DNA of 40,625 nucleotides from a virus. The stretch covers positions 1 to 40,625 of IMG/VR virus record IMGVR_UViG_3300044623_000711; one strand, given 5' to 3'. The position numbers and the translations under genes are program-made. This document shows positions 15,221 through 20,424 of this stretch, piece after piece. Numbering within the stretch: the first letter of the stretch is position 1; every line of letters starts with the position of its first letter. The notes under the pieces were generated by a model. The model was not told the origin of the DNA, ran no database searches, and worked only from the letters and a program-made list of their open reading frames with translations.

Positions 15221-15958
15221 TCAGAAGGGCACGTCGTCGAAGTCGGGCTGATCCTTGGCATCGATCTCACGCAGGCGCTGGATGACCGCGGCGATGAGTT
15301 GTTTGTCATCCGGTGTCTTGCCGGCGCTGATCTGGGCTTTCGGCAGCCAGTGCTCGCCCAGGCCTTTGACCGCAGAGTCGGCCAGCTCCGAGAGCGGTGT
15401 GCCCTTGAACTTGCCCACGTGGACCTTGGTGGCACTCAGGTCAACTGGTCGAGGTGTCGTACCATCCGGCACCACAGTCTTCACCTTGTCGTCATCCTTG
15501 GCCGGGCGATCCTGCATCCGCACCCACAGGCCCGAGGGTTGAAGCGGCTCGCCATGTTTGTGCGGCATCATTAACTTGATGTTCGCGTAGGTCTTGGTGC
15601 CGTCCTGTGACTGCTCATGGGCGATGATGAGCGTCACCGGCTTACCGATGAGCGACTCAAGGTCGAGGCCGTTGTTCTCCGCATCGGTGAGCTTACGGCC
15701 AAACCAATCCTTGAGCACCTTAGTCAGGGCTGCCTTCTCATGGAGGCTCGGGACCAGGGGCTTGCTGAACACTACCCAGGGCTGCACCGGGTCGCGTGAT
15801 CCGTCGATGAGGTCGAGCTCAAAGGCGAACTTGAATTTCTTCTTAACACCGTACTCGGTCTCGTACTCCCGGAGGGGGGTTACGTCTACGCACACTGCTC
15901 GGCCACTAAACTCGGGGCACGGTGCGAACTCTTTACCGCCTGCTGCTTTAATGATCAT
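15221..15958 (-). CDS. Single-stranded DNA-binding protein
   Basis: The 245-aa protein starts at ATG 15958. The N-terminal 130 residues are beta-rich and OB-fold-like (VCVDVTPLREYETEYG, then FAFELDLIDG). The protein ends in an acidic tip, DFDDVPF, matching the conserved SSB C-terminal tail that recruits replication partners. A Lys/Asp-rich linker joins them. It lies among exonuclease, HTH and RuvC genes, as expected for replication/recombination. Phage SSB-like families differ in the core, so the exact family is open. Confidence 0.75.
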   Translation of the reverse strand: MIIKAAGGKEFAPCPEFSGRAVCVDVTPLREYETEYGVKKKFKFAFELDLIDGSRDPVQPWVVFSKPLVPSLHEKAALTKVLKDWFGRKLTDAENNGLDLESLIGKPVTLIIAHEQSQDGTKTYANIKLMMPHKHGEPLQPSGLWVRMQDRPAKDDDKVKTVVPDGTTPRPVDLSATKVHVGKFKGTPLSELADSAVKGLGEHWLPKAQISAGKTPDDKQLIAAVIQRLREIDAKDQPDFDDVPF

Positions 15959-15969
15959 GTCTTACGTTT

Positions 15970-16002
15970 TGTTGTTATTTATTGGTTATTTATTTGTTAT
16001 TT
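15970..16002. repeat. Three 11-bp A/T-rich tandem repeats before SSB gene
   Basis: Read on the plus strand, the units are tgttgttattt, attggttattt and atttgttattt (15970-15980, 15981-15991, 15992-16002). They overlap the stop of the 64-aa gene and end 12 bases before the SSB start. A helical-turn period with A/T-rich composition could be a regulatory site, an unwinding element or simply a low-complexity translation leader. Confidence 0.6.
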
Positions 16003-16191
16003 GGAGGCCTGTTTCTCGACCTCCGAAAGCTGTATCGCCATCCTGTAATAGTTCGCCCAGTAGTCCGGGAAAGCATCCCGGATCTGTTTAAGGTTGGATG
16101 GGTCAGCGGCTAGTGCTGCTGCTCCCAACTTAGAGATGAACGAACCACCGTATTCGATCATGCACCTGGCTACATCTCGGTCTGTTATCAC
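15997..16191 (-). CDS. 64-aa small early protein
   Basis: A GTG start at 16191 overlaps the upstream stop (GTGA), following the phage's coupling habit. The product is a soluble helical protein with an Asp/Arg-rich start, a DYWANYYRMAIQLSE segment and a Lys end. No family recognised. The stop lies inside the A/T-rich tandem repeats. Confidence 0.6.
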   Translation of the reverse strand: MITDRDVARCMIEYGGSFISKLGAAALAADPSNLKQIRDAFPDYWANYYRMAIQLSEVEKQASK

Positions 16192-16340
16192 TTGGTTGCC
16201 TTTCCGCGTTTACGGTTCCAGAAGGTCGTGAACTCTGTTTTGATCTTGCGAGCTGCACGGTATGCTTCACCGGCCTGTTCCTTGGTTAGCTGATATGGAC
16301 CGCTGCCTTGGTTGATGATCTTGCAGACTTCTTTGCTCAT
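16188..16340 (-). CDS. 50-aa small early protein
   Basis: ATG 16340 to a stop that overlaps the next GTG. The 50-aa product is basic, with a helical GEAYRAARKIKTEF segment and a Lys/Arg-rich end, suggesting nucleic-acid contact. No homology recognised. Support: it fills the gap exactly between neighbours, with a GTGA coupling on its 3' side. Confidence 0.55.
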   Translation of the reverse strand: MSKEVCKIINQGSGPYQLTKEQAGEAYRAARKIKTEFTTFWNRKRGKATK

Positions 16341-16350
16341 AGATCATTAG

Positions 16351-16863
16351 CTATTCGGACTTCATCGGTGTGCTCTGAACTCCGGAGTACGCAATGGTCT
16401 TCGGGCGGTAGATGCCCACCTGCTCCGTTTCCTCGACCCAACTAGGACCACCGCGGATGTGGAATATGCAGGAGGACATTCCATTCCAGCTCTTAGTGCT
16501 GCTCTTGGCGGAGGTATACGCAGAACCGAACGTAGCGTTCAAGTCGTCACTGCTCATCGCTTTAACATTTGCCCAATCAAGATCGCCTGCGTGCCACAGT
16601 TTGAAGCCTAGCTCCAGCGGGGCTACCACTTCTGCAATGCCGGGGAAGTGCCAGACCCACTCGTCATGACTGCTGGCATCACCTGACATAACCGCGTAGC
16701 ACTGGTAGTTTCCGAGTGGTACGGAGCCACTGCCCCAGTCGCAGCTTTCGCCGGGCTTGAGAACAGCCGAGCGAGTCGGATGGTCGTTGCATTTAGGCTG
16801 CTCGAAAAGAGCAACGAGGATGGGGACTTCGGTCTGATTTTCGATCTTAATGTGTGTGCTCAT
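16351..16863 (-). CDS. 170-aa beta-rich protein of unknown function
   Basis: Start ATG 16863 overlaps the preceding stop (ATGA). The protein is Ser/Trp/Gly-rich with alternating hydrophobics and no long helix, for example IKIENQTEVPILVALFE, PGESCDWGSG and IFHIRGGPSW. It has four scattered cysteines and no signal peptide. It looks like a beta-sandwich, and its size is unusual in this block of tiny genes. I do not recognise the family. A host-takeover or accessory moron role is possible but unsupported. Confidence 0.6.
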   Translation of the reverse strand: MSTHIKIENQTEVPILVALFEQPKCNDHPTRSAVLKPGESCDWGSGSVPLGNYQCYAVMSGDASSHDEWVWHFPGIAEVVAPLELGFKLWHAGDLDWANVKAMSSDDLNATFGSAYTSAKSSTKSWNGMSSCIFHIRGGPSWVEETEQVGIYRPKTIAYSGVQSTPMKSE

Positions 16864-17060
16864 GTTAGTAGGTGTTTGATGATCTGATTTCTGTCTTTGA
16901 TCGTCGCTCGTAGAATGCTTTCAAGAACAACGTGAGGGTTGATTGTCGCGACGTGTTTCCACTCTGGGCTTTGATCGACGTGCTTGGCTGTATCAAGACT
17001 TTCCACGCGAACGATGCCGTTAAATGCGTGGACGTATATGAATGCGGGGCTGTCTTTCAC
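16860..17060 (-). CDS. 66-aa small protein
   Basis: I place the start at GTG 17060, which overlaps the preceding stop (GTGA). A GTG at 17087 lies deeper in the previous gene. The product has FIYVHAFNGIVRVESLDTA then a helical C-terminus. No family recognised. The upstream overlap carries the 21-bp repeat described at 17057-17337. Confidence 0.55.
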   Translation of the reverse strand: MKDSPAFIYVHAFNGIVRVESLDTAKHVDQSPEWKHVATINPHVVLESILRATIKDRNQIIKHLLT

Positions 17061-17320
17061 GGCTTTGCCTCCTTGGCTTTGAGCCACAATTGCTTTATCG
17101 TACGATTCTCTCGGACTGGAGAAACGTGTTCGTCTAAGTAGTCTCCAACTTTTACTAGCCGCTTGATGCGCTCTTGTAACCGCAGATTCTCTTCATCCAA
17201 TAATTGCTGCTGCCGGATGATTGAGTTTGCTGCGTTGAGTTCGCGTTCCAGCCTCCTGCACAGCATACCAAGGTCGCCTACGTTGTGAGCGGTTGAGTCG
17301 GATATTGGTGTTTCGCTCAC
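17057..17320 (-). CDS. 87-aa coiled-coil protein, paralogue of next gene
   Basis: A GTG start at 17320 overlaps the stop of the upstream paralogue (GTGA). The middle is a coiled coil (RRLERELNAANSIIRQQQ, then LRLQERIKRL) and the protein ends KAKEAKP. The neighbour has the same ERELNA, ERIKRL and KAKEAKP blocks. I recall this type (an ERELNAANERIKRLEEA pattern with a KEAKP end) from many phage early regions. Function is unknown. Confidence 0.7.
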   Translation of the reverse strand: MSETPISDSTAHNVGDLGMLCRRLERELNAANSIIRQQQLLDEENLRLQERIKRLVKVGDYLDEHVSPVRENRTIKQLWLKAKEAKP

Positions 17321-17337
17321 GGCTTTGCCTCCTTGGC
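17057..17337. repeat. Direct repeat marking tandem paralogues
   Basis: On the plus strand the same 21 bases (tcacggctttgcctccttggc) end both coiled-coil genes, at 17057-17077 and 17317-17337. It spans the shared C-terminal codons and the GTGA start/stop overlap, so recombination between copies would delete one paralogue cleanly in frame. Confidence 0.75.
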
Positions 17338-17541
17338 TTTGCGCCCTTGCATCTCGCGCAGCATCACCGTCAACGCCTCCTCCAACCGCTTGATCCGCTC
17401 ATTGGACGCGTTGAGTTCGCGTTCGATGCGTTTCATCTCACCAGCTAGGTCGTACATCGTAGCGTCAGGCTTGAAGTACGCAGCGTCTGTCCTCGGTGTG
17501 TCTTGGATCATTTTCGTGGGGTCAGGAATATGATCATTCAT
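17317..17541 (-). CDS. 74-aa coiled-coil protein, first of paralogous pair
   Basis: Start ATG 17541 overlaps the RuvC stop (ATGA). It has a DTPRTDAAYF N-terminal motif, then the ERELNASNERIKRLEEA coiled coil and the KAKEAKP end. The pair shares a 21-bp identical 3' end (gccaaggaggcaaagccgtga on the minus strand), which points to recent tandem duplication or gene conversion. Function unknown. Confidence 0.7.
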   Translation of the reverse strand: MNDHIPDPTKMIQDTPRTDAAYFKPDATMYDLAGEMKRIERELNASNERIKRLEEALTVMLREMQGRKAKEAKP

Positions 17542-17993
17542 TGAACTCCCTCCGCAATTAAAGCGTGCTCCAATATCAGAAGAGCATCCGCGGTTTTCAG
17601 TGTGATCGATAGGCGAGGATGGCGCTGCTGGGCTATCTGTTTGAGGTGAGCCTTCCACCCGGTGCCGTAAGTGGCTTTAACGCCGCATTGAAGCGTCTTC
17701 TGCCAGCGTTGGGGTGGTACTTCGATCAGCCTTGTTTTGGTGCTGGCGATGAGCCCCAACAGGAAGCCTACGTTGCGACCGAAGTTAAACATCGCGCTCC
17801 CTGGTGCTCCCTTGCCGCCGGCGTACCCACCCACCTTTTCAAGGTAAACCACATCCGAGATCCCTAAGCGGTCGATAACCAGCGTGCATATGTCCTGATC
17901 GGTGGTAGGCATGGAATCCAGGATGATGCCCCCGTGCCCGTGGTAGGCGATGCCGCCGGACATCCCGGGGTCGATGGCGAGGATCCTCTTCAT
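17538..17993 (-). CDS. RuvC-like Holliday junction resolvase
   Basis: Start at ATG 17993 (MKRILAIDPGMSGG), overlapping the RHH gene stop (ATGA). The 151-aa protein has the RuvC/RNase H-fold acidic set: Asp8 in AIDPG, Glu52 in VVYLEKVGG and Asp136 in KTADALLI. The FNFGRNVGFLLGLI segment is typical of RuvC relatives. It would resolve branched replication or recombination DNA before packaging. Length fits phage resolvases. Confidence 0.85.
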   Translation of the reverse strand: MKRILAIDPGMSGGIAYHGHGGIILDSMPTTDQDICTLVIDRLGISDVVYLEKVGGYAGGKGAPGSAMFNFGRNVGFLLGLIASTKTRLIEVPPQRWQKTLQCGVKATYGTGWKAHLKQIAQQRHPRLSITLKTADALLILEHALIAEGVQ

Positions 17994-18124
17994 CGGGCGG
18001 CCTTTCGCAGCCAGGCCATAATGGCTTTGTCGGCAATAGCCTGAATCTTCAATCCGGCCTGTAAACAATGAGCCTTGAGTTTCTTGTGTGTGTCCATGTC
18101 GATAAGGATGGTTTTGGTTTTCAA
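17990..18124 (-). CDS. Ribbon-helix-helix DNA-binding protein (44 aa, TTG start)
   Basis: A TTG at 18124 shares a TTGA overlap with the upstream stop, and the product's stop overlaps the RuvC ATG. The protein reads as a beta strand (KTKTILIDMD) followed by two helices (THKKLKAHCLQAGLK, then IADKAIMAWLRK), the ribbon-helix-helix fold. An internal ATG at codon 10 would lose the DNA-contacting strand, which supports the TTG. Probable transcription repressor of the early region. Confidence 0.65.
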   Translation of the reverse strand: MKTKTILIDMDTHKKLKAHCLQAGLKIQAIADKAIMAWLRKAAR

Positions 18125-18438
18125 TTGTTTTTAATCAACTGTGTTTTAACAACTGATTCTGGGTTTCTTATTGGAATAGAATCAATAAGCTCCGCAGTAT
18201 TTCTGCAATCATCCGCAGTTTTTCTCATGTCAAACACTATGTTGCGAGCAGTTTCAGATGCACAAGGCCAACATAAAGCTAACAGAAACGGTGTAAGATG
18301 ATGTACTTCAGCGTCTTTTTCTTTCTCGCTGTTAATATGTTGAAACTCATATCCCCAACATGGAAATGTTAATCTATCTCCACAAAGGTCACAGTGTGTC
18401 TTGTCTTGTGACTCTGTATCGCTATATATTATTCCCAT
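18121..18438 (-). CDS. Zinc-binding small protein (105 aa)
   Basis: Start at ATG 18438. Two CxxC pairs (CDLCGDR and CWPCASE) and nearby His residues (HHLTPF) suggest a zinc ribbon or HNH-like zinc scaffold. No HNH catalytic pattern is clear. The region is A/T-richer than its neighbours. Function is unknown. Confidence 0.6.
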   Translation of the reverse strand: MGIIYSDTESQDKTHCDLCGDRLTFPCWGYEFQHINSEKEKDAEVHHLTPFLLALCWPCASETARNIVFDMRKTADDCRNTAELIDSIPIRNPESVVKTQLIKNN

Positions 18439-18439
18439 A

Positions 18440-18775
18440 TTATTTAAGATGCTTGCGGACTTTGTTCCAATAGGCCTCGGTGGCCTGCTTCTTCTCACCC
18501 CTGGGACCGCCTCCGTTCCACTTACGGGCTAACTGCTCGGTAGTGCAGCCCTTGCCGTAGTGGCGGAGGTAAGCCTCGCACACCGCCCTGGCCTGCACTC
18601 GGTTGGTCATACTTTCCCAACGGTAATGGCTGCCTGTGAATCGGTTCACGTCCTGCACCACACCGCGGTGGATCTGCAGGGGGCCTACAGCGCGTCCGTT
18701 GTCGCCGATGGCAAGATCGTTGCCCGAGGACTCTACGATGATTAGGGCCGAGATGAGGTTTGAGAGAGTAGTCAT
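18440..18775 (-). CDS. SLT-type lysozyme (endolysin candidate)
   Basis: The 111-aa protein has the lytic transglycosylase pattern: SALIIVESSG with catalytic Glu15, AVGPLQIH, then ARAVCEAYLRHYGKG, LARKWNGGGP and ATEAYWNKVRKHL. It lacks a signal peptide, so it would need the holin for release, or act as an early muralytic. It cleaves peptidoglycan glycan strands. It sits in the early block, separated from the holin-like genes. Confidence 0.8.
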   Translation of the reverse strand: MTTLSNLISALIIVESSGNDLAIGDNGRAVGPLQIHRGVVQDVNRFTGSHYRWESMTNRVQARAVCEAYLRHYGKGCTTEQLARKWNGGGPRGEKKQATEAYWNKVRKHLK

Positions 18776-18779
18776 GGGG

Positions 18780-18989
18780 TTAGAGTGATGGACAAACCAA
18801 GACGCATATTGCCTTGAATGGATGTTTGTACTTAGAACAGAACCGCTTTGCTTTAGACTCAGCCTTTTCAGGGCTGTTGGCCTTTACGATGAACACACGT
18901 TGAACCGTGTCCCTTGAGTACACCTCAAATGTCGCAAAGCCTTTGCTTGGAACGATGTGGCCAATCGGGAATTGGATGTCTGTCGTCAT
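18780..18989 (-). CDS. 69-aa small protein
   Basis: Start at ATG 18989, stop four bases before the lysozyme ATG. It has a beta-rich first half (GFATFEVYSRDTVQRVFIVKA) then a basic helix (EKAESKAKRFCSKYKH). No recognised family. The 69-base gap upstream holds a GCCCC/GGGGC hairpin (19041-19054) without a U-tract. Confidence 0.6.
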   Translation of the reverse strand: MTTDIQFPIGHIVPSKGFATFEVYSRDTVQRVFIVKANSPEKAESKAKRFCSKYKHPFKAICVLVCPSL

Positions 18990-19058
18990 GGTTTGGAGAG
19001 TTGTGCGCGTTGGCCAGTCGCGCCCCTGGAGGTGGTATTGGCCCCACCCGGGGCTAAA

Positions 19059-19208
19059 TTATTCCTCGTCGGTTCCGATTGTTTCAACCAACTGGCCGTT
19101 GATGATCGTCACACCGTGCTCGGCGAGCATTGCGAAGATAGCGAGGTTCTTCTCGGCCTGCTCGGCTTTGAGCTGCTTGATCTTGTTGATCTTGTCGCTG
19201 TTGGTCAT
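19059..19208 (-). CDS. 49-aa small helical protein
   Basis: ATG 19208 to TAA 19059. A Lys/Glu/Ala-rich helix (IKQLKAEQAEKNLAIFAMLA) is followed by a short beta hairpin with GVTIINGQLVETIG. No recognised family. It is preceded by a 15-base gap and followed by a short GC hairpin. Confidence 0.55.
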   Translation of the reverse strand: MTNSDKINKIKQLKAEQAEKNLAIFAMLAEHGVTIINGQLVETIGTDEE

Positions 19209-19223
19209 GGTTTGAATTGGGTC

Positions 19224-19673
19224 TTACGAATGGCGGCTGGCGGTGATTTTACGGCTATAGACATCCATGAAACTGTTGCTGGAAGGGGTGAACCACATTG
19301 GGTCACAAGCCAAAGAGCGGCATTCCAGCACCCCTCCTCGGACCCTGGCCATGTTGCAGAGCGCATAATGCGTCGCGATGGAAGCGTAAAACCCGTTACC
19401 GGTCATAGCCTCGGCATTGAGGGCACGAACCAATCGCGTCAGGTAGAGCGGTGAGGTAGTGGTCAATTCACTTTTGTCCAAGATTCGGTTGAGCGGGACT
19501 TTTGAAGGATTCCTCGAGGTGGGTGTTCCCCGTAGCGGTTTGCCAGATACCAGACCGTCAACCCCTTTACCCGTCTTACCCTCCACAGCTTGCTCGGATT
19601 GATCGCCATGAAGAATGTGTCCCCGCTCTTCCATAAAGATTTCACAAAGGGTTTTCCCTTGTGTTGGGTTCAA
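19224..19673 (-). CDS. 149-aa protein, TTG start, unknown function
   Basis: I favour a TTG start at 19673 that overlaps the stop of the 59-aa gene (TTGA), giving one frame to 19224. The C-terminal 80 residues are hydrophobic-aromatic (LYLTRLVRALNAEAMTGNG, then ALCNMARVRGG) and look more like real protein than the N-terminal part. An alternative is two genes: a 48-aa frame (19463-19609) coupled by TTGA at 19463-19466 to an 80-aa gene. No family recognised. Confidence 0.45.
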   Translation of the reverse strand: MNPTQGKTLCEIFMEERGHILHGDQSEQAVEGKTGKGVDGLVSGKPLRGTPTSRNPSKVPLNRILDKSELTTTSPLYLTRLVRALNAEAMTGNGFYASIATHYALCNMARVRGGVLECRSLACDPMWFTPSSNSFMDVYSRKITASRHS

Positions 19674-19849
19674 GCATTCCTCCTGTCCCATCCAGCCTGA
19701 GCCACCCGGCGGAACTCACGATTGGCTGAGTCCTGAAGATCAATGCTCAGGTGCTTGAGCGACTTTTGGAATTTGCCGAAGAGCAGCTCGAAGTGCTTGG
19801 GGCTTTTGATTTCCCGGGCCTGCTTCATCATCTTGATCGTCGTGTTCAT
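19670..19849 (-). CDS. 59-aa helical protein
   Basis: ATG 19849 to TGA 19670. The product is basic and helical, with MMKQAREIKSPKHFELLFGKF and NREFRRVAQAGWDRR. Its start follows directly after the shared motif AAACCAAAGCGAAA in the control region at 19850-19981. No recognised family; it is the first gene after that region, so probably early-expressed. Confidence 0.55.
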   Translation of the reverse strand: MNTTIKMMKQAREIKSPKHFELLFGKFQKSLKHLSIDLQDSANREFRRVAQAGWDRRNA

Positions 19850-19981
19850 GTTTCGCTTTGGTTTGCTGCCGTTGCTTTCGACAGCAACAACTTGCCATGA
19901 ACACCTTGACGAGTCTACAGCATTCTACTCTTTTCTGTAGATTTGAGAGAAAACCCAATGTTTACGCGGGTCAAACAGGGG
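19850..19981 (-). promoter_or_regulatory. Early control region sharing two motifs with the 9.4-9.8 kb gap
   Basis: There is no gene in 132 bases. It contains tttcgctttggttt (19851-19864) next to the downstream ATG and cccaatgtttacg (19954-19966), the same two motifs and order as in 9373-9780 (spacing 103 versus 144). Between them lies a T/A-rich stretch with TAGAAT (minus strand) but no matching -35. Likely a transcription start region for the genes below 19849. Confidence 0.45.
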
Positions 19982-20155
19982 TTACTCGGAAACGAACTTG
20001 GCCTCAAACTCCGCCTTCGGGCGCACGTAGACCTTACCGGTGTCGAGCCGGCGGTAGACCACCACTGGCCACTTGATCTCACCCATTCTGAGCTCCGCAG
20101 TATCGGCCAAAATTTCGACCACTATCGACGGGTTGTCGCGATTGTGGTGATTCAT
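19982..20155 (-). CDS. 57-aa DUF1653-like small protein
   Basis: Start ATG 20155 overlaps the previous stop (ATGA). The C-terminal part, VVVYRRLDTGKVYVRPKAEF, resembles the short beta fold of DUF1653-type proteins. The role is unknown. The product is otherwise small and acidic. Confidence 0.55.
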   Translation of the reverse strand: MNHHNRDNPSIVVEILADTAELRMGEIKWPVVVYRRLDTGKVYVRPKAEFEAKFVSE

Positions 20156-20412
20156 GGCCAAATCGGATAGACCACGGTGCCTTGGCCATTGGCATCAGTC
20201 AGTTCTACGGCATTCACGCCCTTGAGCTTGGCCAGTGCGGCCAAGAGCAGGGTGTCGTTGTTCGCCTGGGCAATGCAGGTCGAAACGATATCGGCATCGT
20301 CGTAGGAGGCAGCCAGGAGCTCAGTGGTGCGGTCGCGCCAGACTCGGATGACTCGGCCATTGGAGAGCGGGACGCGCCGCATTGATTCAATGCAGGGGAA
20401 GGTGTGTTTCAT
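20152..20412 (-). CDS. 86-aa small protein after the fibre gene
   Basis: Start ATG 20412, 12 bases after the 928-aa fibre stop, with AGG nine bases upstream as a rare Shine-Dalgarno-like site. It has a beta-rich GRVIRVWRDR N-terminus then a helical centre (TCIAQANNDTLLLAALAKL). It may close the late operon or begin the early one. No recognised family. Confidence 0.6.
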   Translation of the reverse strand: MKHTFPCIESMRRVPLSNGRVIRVWRDRTTELLAASYDDADIVSTCIAQANNDTLLLAALAKLKGVNAVELTDANGQGTVVYPIWP

Positions 20413-20424
20413 GGAAACCTAAGG

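Noticed and set aside
19740-19958. 72-codon minus-strand frame
   Set aside because: Cys/Gln-rich shadow of the 59-aa gene at 19670-19849 that also runs through the control region.
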